Source: Ischnura elegans
Taxonomy: Eukaryota > Arthropoda > Insecta > Odonata > Coenagrionidae
Reading direction: 5' to 3'
DNA: 64,000 bases
NCBI RefSeq assembly: GCF_921293095.1
Contig: NC_060257.1
Coordinates: 61,698,472-61,762,471 of the forward strand
The notes under the pieces were generated by a model. That model saw only the letters and a list, made by a program, of their open reading frames with translations. It had not been told where the DNA came from and made no database searches. The position numbers and the translations under genes are program-made. Below are positions 23,401 to 35,553 of the stretch, piece by piece; position 1 is the first letter of the stretch; every line of letters begins with the position of its first letter.

Positions 23401-24730
23401 ACGTTTTCGTACTCACGGATCCAACAAGTATGGAACGCATAATGCGGAAACGGGTCACTCCCGTAGACAACCAGCAACTTGGGTCATTAACGCCTTTTAG
23501 GCGAGAAATTTGGGCCTCCTCAACCCTGTTCCATGGTCACTTTGTTGCCCCACGAGCATCCGAGACCGTAAAATTTCTCAAACGCTTTTTAACCCCACTC
23601 AAATACCTTGTCTTGGAGAATCACAATACTAAAAAACCCACTTCCAAGCACTGACTGACTGATTCGTACAAATGTTCGGGGTGAACGAGACGAGGTACGA
23701 AAAAAAGTCATACAATCGACCCCCTCTAAAATCGTCAGAAGTCCTAGGAAAAATTGTCGAAATACTAAATTTTCTATAAATTTTTAATCAAGAGAAGGTT
23801 AAATATCACCGAAAAAATCAATCCTTGCGGTAGAAATGGTAGAAAAAAATTGTAAGAATTGACACAGTGACCAGAAAAGGCCGTAGACGATCAAATTTTG
23901 CTATAAACGCCCGCATTGACGTAAGGATACAGGAATCTTACGTTGAGTATGCTTTATCGCTAACTTTTCCTAGAAATCCCAGCCTTAATCGATAAGATAG
24001 TTTCAGGACTTCAGGTTTTTTACATAAGAATCGATACACACTGACAAATTCCCTGTCAAGCTAATCGTAAATTGGGATTTGTTAATAGAATACTAGAAAA
24101 GCGGAAAGACAATAAGTGAGTGAAATTAGCAGCTCCCTCTTCGTTAGACCCCATTTGAGATTCGCTACCAGTGTTTGAGATCCTCATGAATTAGGCGTAA
24201 AAATAAGAGTTCGCACACTTACAGGGAAGAGCCGCCAGGTACGTGAAAAGTCTTTACAATAGTCATGTCTGTGTCACAGACTTCTTCGAACAACTCGAAT
24301 GGGAATCACTGTCAGACCGTAGATTGAAAACTACTGTAATCCTATTACGTGAATTCAACAGCAGTATTTTCCGACGAATTTAATCATATCTTACGATTGC
24401 CAACACACTACGGTACCTATATTAGATCATAAAAATAAAATAAGAGAGAGACACCGTGGAACAGATAGATTAACAATGCCCTTTTTTCCGGCGATCGATA
24501 AGAGACAAGAGCGGCCGTGTTAGGACTTTAAAATAGGTTAGTTGATTGGTGTAGTAGCTTACCAACATATGCATTCTTTAATGCATGTTTCTGAATTTTC
24601 CTAATATTTCTAACGTTATATTTTGTACGTTCTAGTTTCATAGGCAGGCTACCTTCATAACTAGTGGATTATTATCGTACGCCGCGTATATGACGCGTGT
24701 GCATGTTACTGGAAGTAAATATTAGTCGTC
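23400..24730. other. No recognisable feature
   Basis: AT-rich, no domain-bearing frame, no clear repeat. Confidence 0.4.
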
Positions 24731-24732
24731 TG

Positions 24733-25004
24733 CAGTGGCGTAACAATGGGGGGGGGGGGATAGATCCCCCAAAAGCCGTATAGAAATTAAAAAAATGTTT
24801 AAGATATTGTCTAGTTTTGACATATAATAACAGCATCTGCTTAAAGTTAAATTGTAAGTGTCAAAATGATGTAAAATGTACTTCCAGGCTTGTCATTTTT
24901 CAACAATTTTTTCGGACCGCGGTTTCCTGTTGGGGGTGGGAGAAGGGGTCGCCGCCCCGGGTCCCTTTATTCCCCCCCAAAGCATGTTCCTAGTTACGCC
25001 ACTG
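24733..25004. mobile_element. hAT-type MITE (CAGTGGCGTAAC family)
   Basis: Starts CAGTGGCGTAACAATGGGGG and ends TAGTTACGCCACTG; flanks GTCGTCTG (24725-24732) and ATCCTCTG (25005-25012) match at 6 of 8. The interior word TGTAAAATGTACTTCCAGGC occurs reversed in the 41973 element, so both belong to one family. Confidence 0.8.
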
Positions 25005-25012
25005 ATCCTCTG

Positions 25013-26255
25013 GTGCATGTTGGTGACGGTTCATCTTCTGCTAGACACCTCTGTAGATGGCTGACAGGGTAGTATGTAGATGTAGACACAAATTTTCGTT
25101 CCTACCAAAGAACAACCCAGTGACTTCTTTCCACGAGTGAATGAAGACTTCAGTGGAAGAGGTATTCCACGACACTCATCGCTTGAATGGGCCACTCCCC
25201 GAATACCTTAAAGGCCGGTGCCGATTGACATCGCGTCAAGGGCATAACCCGGGTCTTGGAAAACCTTCTCCTAAACTTATTTGAAAATGCAACCACCACT
25301 GACAAATGCTATCTCTACATTAAAAATCGGCGTTTTGAAGTGCTGGTTGGGCTTAATGGATCAGATAAAGTTTCAAACGAGAATAAATGGACCCACTAAC
25401 GAAAAAAGGACAATGGAGGAGGATAAGCACTGCAGAAAAATAAGGAATATCAATGAAAAGTCAGATATCATCAACGAGATGAAGTCCAGACGAATTACAA
25501 AGATCTGGTCATGGCCTACGAAAACGTTCGGGATGCTTCCTATAGTGCTAGATGTAGAAATTTCATGAAATATACTTTGGGTATTGAATTGGCTGATATT
25601 TTCTGTAACCTATTATCTTCAACAGTTTTTCCTTCAATCAAAGGATAGCCGAGTCGATTTTAAACTAACTATTAGCATAGAGTAAGTACATAATATACTT
25701 TCTCTATGCTATTAGCTAAGATTGAAAACAATACAATCCCGCATATTCCAAACGTTTAAAGGTAATGAATGCAATTCCAGCGTGCTCTAACATAAAGGCT
25801 TAAGATAAGGAAATGGAATCTGTCAGTAAATAAGGATCAATAAATTATTATCCTATATGCAACACGAAAATGACATTGAGAAAGACTAAATTAACCAATG
25901 AACGTTCTTTTTTAATACTTAAAATAGTATGATGGATGAACTAATTATTATGGTTCACTAAAAAAATAGATAGCTGAACATATGCATTGGGCAATCTCAG
26001 TCGATGTTGCACTCTTAATATGAACAATAACATTCATTTTGGTCAGTTGATTAGCTCCTACAGTTTCGGTTCGGTTTCAAAACCCAAAACAATTCATCAC
26101 CACAACCGCTCTAAGTGGAACATACAGGAAAGCCTCTTATAAGACTGTTGAGGCAAAGTGATGAATAACAGACGGGCGTGGACTGCATAGCCTGATAATC
26201 GTTCATTCTAAGGGAGAGTGAAGTAAACGTATGTTACATTTATTGCACCAGAAAT
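25013..26255. other. No recognisable feature
   Basis: A 95-codon frame at 25281-25568 has no recognisable family. Otherwise AT-rich and featureless. Confidence 0.4.
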
Positions 26256-26259
26256 CAGT

Positions 26260-26850
26260 AGAGTGAATTTTCTTTGGCACATAATCCAGAGTTCAACAGA
26301 TCGAAAAATTGCGTTCATTTTCGCAGTCGCAAACTTTTGTCCAAGATTTTTGTTTTATACTCTTAAAATATCTCTAGCAAATACAGCGATGAAAAATAGG
26401 AGCACTAATATTTCTCAAACTAAAGATATTGTCTTCTTTATATCAGGTTTTGACAGAAAAAAAAGGGTCCGCCATTTTTCGACACTATACCACACCAATA
26501 TTAACCCAAATATTAAAAAATAAAGGAAAGTGTAGATAAAGTACCGTGTTATCGGAATATAATGTTTTTTAATTTCATCCAAATCCTGCCAAAACTCTAC
26601 CAGCAGCTTAAATCTTAAGTTTTTCGAAGAAATACGAGGTCGGGCGTGATTTTGGAAATTTGGTCATGTTTGGTCCTCTATATCTTAGCAACGGATGGGA
26701 TCTATGAAAAATGACTTGTTGGTTCATGACCACTAATTATTTGTGAGCATGTAATCATGTTACAAGTCTTTACCTCAAAAAAAGCAATTTTGCACTTTTT
26801 TCCCGCTTTTTCCGATTTCGGACCACTGTGAGACAGTTTCCTCGAGTTAT
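26260..26850 (+). repeat. Diverged relative of the 3.3-3.9 kb element core
   Basis: Shares ordered blocks with 3320-3870, ending with the TTTTTCCGATTTCGGACCAC block at about 26806-26825. The long inverted-repeat arms of the 3.1 kb copy are not seen here, so this copy is partial. Confidence 0.65.
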
Positions 26851-26994
26851 TCTGTGCCTTAAGTTTGGATTTTTTTTCTCACGAGGGAGCAATCGCAAGG
26901 TAAGATTCAATTGCATTTCCTCACAAACTATAGAAGATGAAAATATTTCTCTTCCACCACAAGATATTTACCCTATTATTCCACCTCTTCAATC

Positions 26995-28681
26995 CAGGGG
27001 CGGTCTGGCCAGGTCGGCACGTCGGCGATCGCCGAGGGCCCCCAGTTTATGGGGGCCATACAAGGCTCGCGTCTATCGTCAAGCGTATATGAAAGGTGTA
27101 ATAAAAAACGACTCATATTACTTGATTCAATTTTTTTTTGCAATTAAGTAACTCTGCGTTTTCATAAATTGCTTTATTTGCAACATACGGTAAGAAGTTC
27201 ATCATCATCACTGGTCAACAATCCTAGGATTGGTTTGACGCAGCTCTCCACTCAGTTCTCCTATCAGCTAATCTTTTCATACCTACGTATTTCTTCTCTT
27301 TCACATCTCTCTTTACTTGTTCCATATATTTTGTTCCTTTTCCATTCTTGCCTTCCACTTGTCCTTCGACGATTGTCTTCATCAGGCCATCATGTCTCAA
27401 GATGTGGCCTATAAGGTTGTTCCGTCTTCTTATTAAGGTTTTCATGAGGCTTCTCTTCTCTCCTACCCTTCTTAGGACTTCCTCGTTACTAACTCGGTCG
27501 ATCCATTTGATTTTCATCTTTCTTCTGTAGCACCACATTTCAAAGGCCTCTATCCTTGCTTTCTCCGCTACGGTCATTGTCCATGCCTCACTTCCGTATA
27601 GGAGCATACTCCAGATGTAGGTTCTTATGAATTGTTTCTTTACTTCCATATTTAAGTTTCCCGCTGTAAGCAGGTCTCTCTTTTGGTGGAATGCTCTCTT
27701 CGCCTGGGCTATTCTGCTGATAATTTCTTTCTTGCTTCTCCCGTCACTAGTTATCTTGTTTCCCAAATAACAGAATTCATCCACCTCTATCAGTATTTGC
27801 CTCCCTATTTTAATGTTGGTCTTGACTTCTTCTCTTCTGCTGCATACTAAGATCTTGGTTTTCTTCGTGCTTATTTTCAGTTGATATCTACTCATTACCC
27901 TACCCATATTAACCAGAATATTTTTCAAATCATTCTCTGTTTCTGCTATAACGGCTATGTCATCGGCAAATCTTAGCATGCTAATTTTTTCTCCATGGAT
28001 ATTCACTCCCAATTCCTTTTCTTTGATTTCATTAATGGCTTTTTCAATGTAAACGTTGAAAATTACGGGTGACAATGTACAGCCTTGTCGCACTCCTTTC
28101 TTAATTCTTGCTTCTTCACAGCTGGGCCCTGATTTTATCACGGCTACTTGGTTTTTGTATAAACTGTGGATGATTCTTCTGTCATTATAAAGAACCCCAA
28201 TTTCCTTTAGGATTCCAAGCATTGTGCTCCAATCCACGTTGTCAAATGCTTTCTCTAAGTCCACAAACGCAACGAATGTTGGCTTGTTCTTTTCCATTCT
28301 CATATAAACATAAATATAATTAGTATGTCGAAAGAATTAAGAGAACCTTATGCTTTTTTTGAAAGGGTTTTCGAAAAGGTTATTTTAAAGGATTTTTTTT
28401 TATTTCAGAGCAGTTTCAAGGAACAAATTCGCCAAATAGATAATTGAACCTTAATACATTGTTAATTTTTATTAGCTTTGAAATTCTCACTGTTCATAGT
28501 ATTTTTCTTTAAAAATTGCTTCTTTTAATTAACTTTTATCTGTTTTTTTAAGAGCCACAACAATTTCAAAATCCATTTCAGGACATCCAATTTCTATCCA
28601 AAATTTTACCCCACTTCCCCGTAAGGGGGGCCCCATCATGAGCCCCAGCCGAGGGCCTCTAATCACCCCAGACCGCCCCTG
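26995..28681. mobile_element. hAT-type element split by an RTE retrotransposon
   Basis: Left end CAGGGGCGGTCTGGCC and reversed right end CAGGGGCGGTCTGG are inverted repeats. Flanks CTTCAATC (26987-26994) and CTTCAACC (28682-28689) match at 7 of 8, the hAT signature. Without the RTE insert (about 27195-28315) only ~560 bp remain, so it is non-autonomous. Confidence 0.85.
27195..28315 (-). mobile_element. RTE-clade non-LTR retrotransposon, 5'-truncated, 359-codon reverse-transcriptase frame
   Basis: Minus-strand frame 28303-27224 runs uninterrupted from RT block 1 (TFVAFVDLEKAFDNVDW) through GVRQGCTLSPVIFNVYI and the catalytic LRFADD to YGSEAWTMTVAEKARIEAF and FEMWCYRRKMKIKWIDRVSN, a C-terminus typical of RTE-type endonuclease-reverse transcriptases in arthropods. 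The endonuclease and upstream part are missing, as in target-primed 5' truncation. Beyond the stop is a GATGATGATGA tail, typical for RTE. No internal stop, so relatively young. Confidence 0.9.
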
Positions 28682-28689
28682 CTTCAACC

Positions 28690-30985
28690 AAGTTTATTTT
28701 AGCTGTTTAAGGGCACTGATAACGTAGTTCTATAACAGTAGCGACCTCTTGTTTTTGAGTTAGTACCGTTGTAACCAACTTCGACATGAAAACAAGGAAA
28801 GAAAAAAAAAGCGAGTTTCTCATGCTTACCAAGATTTAAATGGAAAACACCCCTTCACGTGACCTTTTCCACTCCATACTTCCCCCCCCCCTCTGACTTT
28901 TCTGTGACAAGGCAGATCGCAGATTCCGCCGATGATATCGTGCGGATAGGAGCAGTTATTAACATACTTCGAGGGAACATTTCATTTATTTCAAAAAGCC
29001 TTTTGCTACAAAAGGCTGAATTTGAAATAAAACTTTTCTGGCTAGAAGAAATTCATGGGGTAATAAGCTTTGAGATGTTATGTAATGAATTTTTGTCGCT
29101 ATTTCTGTGTCTGCTTCCATTAATTATCGGATGATGGTGTACGGGATTTAATTAAAATATTGGTTTGCTACGGATTGGTCTGTGTATCAAAATCCGTCGC
29201 ATTACATGACATTCGTCTCATGTCACAAATCAAAGACGAAAAACACCTACATCGATGCATCAGACATATCTCATACTGCATTCTAGATTGCTGTGCGCAT
29301 CAAGTATAAAAAGCTATATCTCATCCTCAGCTTTCAGAAATGATTTGGACCATCGGAGGATGGAGTTAGTGGATAAACATCTGGAAGAAGATTGATCACG
29401 CGTTTCTGGTCGAACGAAAGCCATAATATATTCTCACTCGTAGAATGATTTCACCAGTTTTTGCACTTCCTGTCGCCATGTGGCAAACGCCAGGGCGGAT
29501 AAAGTATTCATGTATGATATGGATATCCAGGAGTGGTAGAGTTTTTGCTCTAGATATATTAAGTACTTTCTAACTTAACGGAGGCTTTCTGTTTCGGAAG
29601 TCGCTTATAATAACACTACTTTATGCTAAGATTTCAGGGGGTGAGAAGCGCAGGGGTACAAGTGATATTTTTCTCATCAGAGTTATGTGAAGTTAATTGT
29701 TAGAAGAAGTACACAAAAACTTGGTTGCCAAGGGTTACAAGTGAGTCTCTGTTCTGTGCGGACATCGAGTGGAAAATCAAATGCACTACTAAGTATCCAA
29801 TTGATCTCGCTTGTTTTCTATAGCTAATTTCTGTGCCTAACTTTCTTTCAAACCAGAAATCACTTGTACCTCTTGGCTTTTCACCCACTCATTTGACCAC
29901 GGTTTTACCTAGCCTCTATATAAATTAATCCCTTTGCACAAAAAAAGCTACACGAAAAATATCCCCGGAATTCACAGGTTGATTCTGTCGACACTATTAT
30001 TTGATTTGCAGCGGTGAGTTTGATTAACACGTCATGTTTTTCGATTAAAAATCATATTTACATTAAAATTAACACTGGCGAAGTAGAGTTATCAGAATTT
30101 AAAACACATGTGTTTTGGAGGAGGGGGAATCTATACCACGTGATACGTCGTGAAGCCAATTTTCACACCGATCGTATTGTATATTTTTTCTAATTATAAA
30201 TTACGAGGTTGTACTAATAACTTTATAAATAATTTATAATTTTTCACTGGTGTAGAGTCAGAGGGTACAACAAAAATTGCAAGAACCGGAAGAAAGACCA
30301 GAAAAGGTCGCAGGACTTTCTTAAATAAAACCCAACTTTTTATTTAAAACTTTTTACATTTCTTCAAATCGATATCCGCATTATTAAGGATGTCCGGAAC
30401 CTCAGTCTCAGATTTTAGTCACTGCACGGTCACATATTGAGCTCACTACCTATATTTTTTATCCGAAGATTGGGCAAGGAACAACGGCGACATCTGCAGG
30501 ATGGGACTTCTACTACTAGATGACGCGGAAAAACGGGATGGGAAAATAAGGAAGAATTCCCGCGTATGGAAGGCCGTATAACTCCTAGCATGGGTGGTCC
30601 ACATTTAAATCATTCTCCCCCTCCCTCCTCTCCGACCCCATGGGGAGGAGGGCGCCAAAGAGATAACCAGGGGTCGCCGGCAACCAGCAGAGAGAGAGAG
30701 GAGATGGCTGCGACTCAAAAAGGAATGGCTGGATGTGCGCGTGAGGCGAGAATTATGGGCCACGTGGTCGGAGGAGGATAATGTCCCACAGGAGTGGGGG
30801 ACGCATAATGAGGAGGAAACGATGCTAAGAGTGGGAGACGACCGACTAGATAAACATGAATGACTTCGAGAGAAAAGAAAAAAAAAACAAGCCATCCCCT
30901 AAAGAGTTGAACTTAAAGAAGATTTAGCCTCCTCACACATCCGACGCGTCATAATCTGAAAGGAAAAGTGGCGCCAACTCGTGAT
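28690..30985. other. No recognisable feature
   Basis: AT-rich with a C-run near 28883. The purine/pyrimidine-biased frames at 30566-30895 are low-complexity. Nothing supportable as a gene. Confidence 0.4.
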
Positions 30986-31324
30986 GGATTGGACACAACA
31001 AGGCGCGCGAAGTGACGTAACAATGGGCTCCTTTAGCAATTTTATCGCTTATTATCGATAGTGATATTGTTAAAATATTATAGCTATTAAGGTAGGTTTA
31101 CATGGAGTATAGAAGTATCCTGGCTATCTGCCCTCTCTTCATGGACTTCCATGGAATAAACACAACAAAGCGCGCACAGTGACATAACAATGTGCTCCCA
31201 CAATATTTTTATTTTTAATTCTCGATAGTGATACCAATAAAGTATTCCACAGATTATGGTAGGTTTCCATGGGGTATTTAAGAATTATTCTGGCATCCTA
31301 CCCTTCTTTTATGGACTTCTCACT

Positions 31325-31910
31325 TCAATTCACTTTTCATTCTGCCTAAAAAATCCAATTCTCTTCTTTCCTCTCCCTCGTTTACCTAACATTTTACCCT
31401 CGAACACTGTTTAAAACATCCCCTCCCCACTCAGTACTCGCTCCATCCATACCTTGTGTCTCCTCCGAATCTCACCTACAAGAAGCTGCCTCTCCTCAAC
31501 CAATATTACTAGCATGGGCGTGCCCAGCGAGGGGCAGCTGCCCCTCGCTGCCCCCATAAGCAAAAATCGCAAATGTCTTTAAGGAAAATAATATTTTTTC
31601 AAGCAAATAATTTTAAAGACTAAGAAAGAGCTGTTACACTTACATTAAAAAGTTGATGTCATTCACCTTTTCCATGCCTAAATCTTACCTATAACTTGAA
31701 CAACCATGGCTTGCCCTCCCACCCCCTAGTTTTGATCCTGGGTACACCCAGCGTCGTTTCTCCTCCTCTCTGTCCACTCCATTCTTCTCCAGACCCACAT
31801 CTCGAACGCCTCCAGTCTCTTATCGTCCTCCTTCCCAAGCGTCCACGTTTCCGCACCGTAAATCTCCAGATCAAACTCTTCACTAGCCTTTTCGTCAAAC
31901 TCCTACATAA
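31325..31910 (-). pseudogene. Decayed RTE-type reverse-transcriptase fragment, interrupted by a MITE
   Basis: Reading right to left: YGAETWTLGKEDDKRLEAFE, MWVWRRMEWTERRRND, then past the MITE (31512-31753) VEERQLLVGEIRRRHKVWM and EGKMLGKRGRGKKRIGF. This is the same C-terminal region as the RTE at 27.2-28.3 kb, but from another, older copy with stops. Confidence 0.8.
31512..31753. mobile_element. hAT-like MITE inserted in the RTE fragment
   Basis: Starts CATGGGCGTGCCCAGCG and ends ATCCTGGGTACACCCAG; C/G-rich tips with an AT-rich interior. Translation of the reverse transcriptase resumes on the other side, which confirms the insertion. Confidence 0.7.
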
Positions 31911-32264
31911 ATTTGAAAAATTAAGAGACCCGTATTTTTTTCATTTTTCGATCCATCGCATACAAAAAATCGTAATCCGAAAATAATTTTTTTGGCGCCA
32001 AACGGCGATGTATTCGACAAAACATAGTGCGCCTGGTGACATAACAATGAGTTCTCCATGATAATTTTTTCTAACTATTGGTAGTGATGATTTAAAAAAT
32101 AAGGAAAAGTTATTTTAACACGTTCCTAGATACGTAGAATACTTCTCGACATATTCACGGCAAACATTCGACGCCTTGCACCCTTTTACTGGTAAGTTGA
32201 TGACGTTCCGTAATCTTGCTTGTACTCCAACCACTCCTCAGCCACTCCTGGGCATTGCGCACTC

Positions 32265-32450
32265 AGATAGATTGCGCCTGTAGACCTGGCAAGGATTGCC
32301 TATGTTTACACTAATGTGAGCGACGTCTTCCCTTAAAGAACGGTCATCTGTGATGCAGTTAATTCGTGATCCATGTCCTTTCATTAACTGGAAATTAATG
32401 ATGTCACCAACTCATGAAAAGTGAGCGGCAAATTTCGCAATATCTCACTT
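32265..32450 (-). repeat. Arm of a distant inverted repeat (partner 36130-36280)
   Basis: CCTGTAGACCTGGCAAGGA, ACACTAATGTGAGCG, GTCACCAACTCA and TTTCGC..ATCTCA..TTAAAACTC are found in reverse order and orientation at 36130-36280, 3.7 kb away. Confidence 0.7.
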
Positions 32451-32689
32451 AAAACTCACGAGAGAATGGCAGAATGGGAATGAATTTAAATACTGAAACC
32501 TAGACAATCTGCCAACCTCCTTGTTTCTGTCTATTTATTGCGATTCCGGAGGTACTGCAATTTATCATTCCATCTTCAAGATTTTTGAATTCTACTATAA
32601 CAAGTCCGCTGGCAGCATGATTAATTCAAATCCCAAATCTCCAGAGTAATCAGAAAAATTGAAATACGATGTCATGGCTTTTTCCATTT

Positions 32690-33740
32690 TTCCTTTGCTA
32701 GTTTTTTTTCATTTTCACTATAATTTTACATTTCAATTCAGTCTCTGTGACAGGAACTGGAGACATTTTTATTCGAAACATTAAAATTATTCGTGTACTC
32801 CTTTGGGGATGCGTAGTATAGCCAGTCATTCGACGAATCCCCTCAATACACGTGAGTATATAAGAGACGATGCGATCGCAAGCGATCCATCAGGATTTAA
32901 TGAGATCCGTATGATGACAACCCGTCCACAGCGAGAGCAAATGCTTATCTATTGCGTACGTTTAGCCTTAATTTACATAATTTGGACTGCAGATGATTAA
33001 CGGGCTGAGTAATCTTTCATCTCGTCTTTTTTTTAAAACTTGCACTGACGGCGAAGTTTACTCGTTAATACACACGGGCGTCTCTTGGGCGACATATTTT
33101 TGATCCACAACCATATTTGACCGACGATCATGAATATTTTAGCCCTTAATTTATGGGAATCACGAAATTATCGGCAATTTAAAATTTAATAGGTCCACGG
33201 ACACCCATGAGAGGAAAGGAATTACGGAGACACGAACGCTCCACGAATTCTTCAAGCAAATTCATGCGATACTTAAAAAAAACATCGGATAGGAATTTTG
33301 AATCGTAAATAAGGAAAGATTAACGCCTTGATCGTCCAATAACAAAATATAACGAGCGAGGAAATTCTGCTTGAGACTATACACTGCCTTTCACAAATAT
33401 TTGCTTAAATTTCACCCTGGTATTTTCAGAAGTAAATAGGTTTCATGTCATGTGAATATGAATCAAGAATTTTTTTACCAGGAAATTAGAATTTTAGATC
33501 ACGGTTTGCGTTGAGAATAACGATTCTCAAGAAATTTCCGACCGTTCACCAAACTGCATCGCCTCTTATATACTCACGTGTATTGAGGGCATTCGTCGAT
33601 TGACTGGCTTTACTACTCATCTCCAATGGAATACACAAATAATTTTAATGTTTAGAATTAAAATGTCTCCAATCCCTGTCACAGAGACTGAATTGAAATG
33701 TAAAATTATAGTGAAAATGAAAAAAAAATCACCAAACAAA
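32690..33740. mobile_element. Element with ~180-bp terminal inverted repeats
   Basis: Arms about 32700-32880 and 33556-33735 pair through TTTTCATTTTCACTATAATT, ATTTCAATTCAGTCTCTGTG, AATTATT, and TCAATACACGTGAGTATATA. The interior is AT-rich with no coding sequence. Confidence 0.82.
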
Positions 33741-33819
33741 TTCAAAGCGTTGGTCTTTGATCGAAAAGAGTAGATAGGTGTATCATAGGCTAGGAGAACA
33801 AAGAGAAATGGAGAAGATG

Positions 33820-34000
33820 ATTGGTGTGGTGGCTATAGCGTTGGCTACCCAATCCGTGGGCTCGGGTTCAAATCCCGACGGAGGCAGAGAATTTTCAGAG
33901 ATTGCCCAACTTCTGCTTGTTTTTTTCCTTAAGAGGCGCATACCATTTGGCTGATTCAGGGAAGGGTTCTAATTTGTTTCGGCTAATGATTAGATATATT
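33820..34000 (+). mobile_element. tRNA-derived SINE, family 1, copy a
   Basis: Pol III A-box-like TGGTGGCTATAGCGTTGG and an intact B box (GGTTCAAATCC), then GGCAGAGAATTTTCAGAGATTGCCC, shared with copies at 34110 and 59325. Confidence 0.8.
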
Positions 34001-34109
34001 TGCGGCCTCTATGATGGCCTCTTCTCTTTTTTTTCTTCAGTATAAATCTTAAAGAGAACACATCACTTCCGCACGACCAGTCTTTTTGTCTTAATTTCTT
34101 GACTTATTA

Positions 34110-34385
34110 CGGGGATCGGGTTAGTATGGCGGCTATAGTGCTGGCTTCCCACTCCGTGGGCTCGTGATCTAATCCCGGCGATGGCAGGGAGTTTTCAGAG
34201 ATTGCCCTGCTTGAATGTTGTGTGGAGGGCATTTCAAGCGCGCCACTCCGTCCGTCGGATGGGACGTTAAGCCGTGGTCCCTTTTGCGCCTTTCGTTAAG
34301 AACAGGCTAATGCCGACGCCAGGTTTCTCTCCACCCTTCCTCACCTACCCTTCCCTCATGGCGCAAATGATCTCAGCTGTCCATT
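34110..34385 (+). mobile_element. tRNA-derived SINE, family 1, copy b
   Basis: Head TATGGCGGCTATAGTGCTGG with a mutated B box (GTGATCTAATCCC), then body GAGTTTTCAGAGATTGCCC, TTGAATGTTGTGTGGAGG, GGATGGGACGTTAAGCC, and TCTCTCCACCCTTCC, all shared with the 59.1-59.3 kb copy. Confidence 0.82.
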
Positions 34386-35376
34386 ATTCCAGAGAAGTCA
34401 CATCCCATGAATATACCGTTTCGCGGGACACAGAAATTACGTAGGAATATATAGGAGCGAAAAGATGTAGGTTATATTTTGTGCACAATGGAACAAATTT
34501 TCTAATGTTTAATTATTGAATACTATTGTCATCAGAACCAAGCCAGAGTTTAAAATTTCAAGCCGATCCGAAAATGGGAAGTGGGTTAAAAACCAAAGAC
34601 ATTACTCCATCGATGAAACAGACAAGCAGACTAAGCAAGTTGAGAAAAACCGTATAGAAAGGAAGATGAACACCACCACTAAATGAAGTAGCTTAAGGAA
34701 GAAAGACATAAAGGGTTGCAGTTTACAAACCTTAGCATTGCAGAATACAGCGTATATGAATTAATGATTTCGGTTCAATTCTTTCCAGAATGTTATGCGT
34801 TCACTCTTCGTCCAACAAGGTCATGAATGGGACCATGTGCGAACATTATTTCGAGAAAAAAATATAAATAACGAATTCCCAGCTGCGATGACTGTTGGTC
34901 AGCGACCTTATCTGTAAGGGGGCGCAATATTTTACACCGGAAGAGGGCAGAGGTGCTCAACACGAGCGACGATAAGGCAAGGACAAGACCCATTAATGGA
35001 TTCGTAGCGAGCTCATTTTTACGATTTGATAAAGGCGACGGAGGGACGTAACTCACGGAGCGGGACGAAATCGTCGATTTTTTTTAACTATCCCTTCGAG
35101 ACCTCTTCTCAACCCACACGCATCAGCCCTTTTTACAGTTCCTCGTGATTTGGCCGGCGATAAAGAAATTAAGCTCGTAAACGCAAGAAAACATTTGAGA
35201 AACGTACCTCTGATCAAAATGAGAGCACATTTTCTATTTACGAACCAATCAAAAAGTCAAAGATTAGCGGAAAGACCTGTATAATGGATACATGCGAATG
35301 AGGATCATTCTGCAAAATAAAGAAACGTATTTTAAAGCTAAATTCCATTACAGTATTTAATTAAAAAACTCTCCAC

Positions 35377-35442
35377 GTCCCTGAGGCGCAGTGGATAGCG
35401 CGTTTAACTTCTATTCCAAAAGTCGTGAATCCCACCAGGGAC
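35377..35442 (+). pseudogene. Damaged tRNA-Arg(UCU) copy
   Basis: Acceptor stem GTCCCTG/CAGGGAC pairs perfectly; D arm GGCGCAGTGGATAGCGC is the tRNA-Arg form; the anticodon loop CTTCTAT has TCT. The T arm is shortened (GTCGTGAATCCCAC, apparently lacking about six bases of GGGTTCG) and the anticodon stem has mismatches, so it should not fold properly. A TTTTTT run follows at 35448. May be a SINE head. Confidence 0.65.
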
Positions 35443-35451
35443 AGAATTTTT

Positions 35452-35553
35452 TGCCGACCTCGTTGGCGCCAGGGTCTGCCGACCAAAAGGTCGCGGGTTT
35501 GAACCCCGCCTTTGTGGATTTACCACCATCCAGGGAATGGATGTATGTCATAA
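35452..35553 (+). mobile_element. tRNA-derived SINE, family 2
   Basis: Contains GTCGCGGGTTTGAACCCCGCC, a tRNA T-arm/B-box with perfect stem, then ACCACCATCCAGGGAATGG as in the minus-strand copy at 18985-19092. Confidence 0.6.

Larger units (their letters stand above)
30990..32110 (+). repeat. Three tandem copies of a ~165-bp repeat, the third displaced
   Basis: The words GCGCG..AGTGACRTAACAATG..CTCC and TCGATAGTGAT occur at about 31000, 31166 and 32030 (GGTGACATAACAATGAG). The second and third copies are separated by about 660 bp of retrotransposon/MITE sequence. Confidence 0.72.

Noticed and set aside
30566..30895. Ser/Arg/Pro-rich frames
   Set aside because: Low-complexity purine/pyrimidine tract translated in both directions; no gene evidence.
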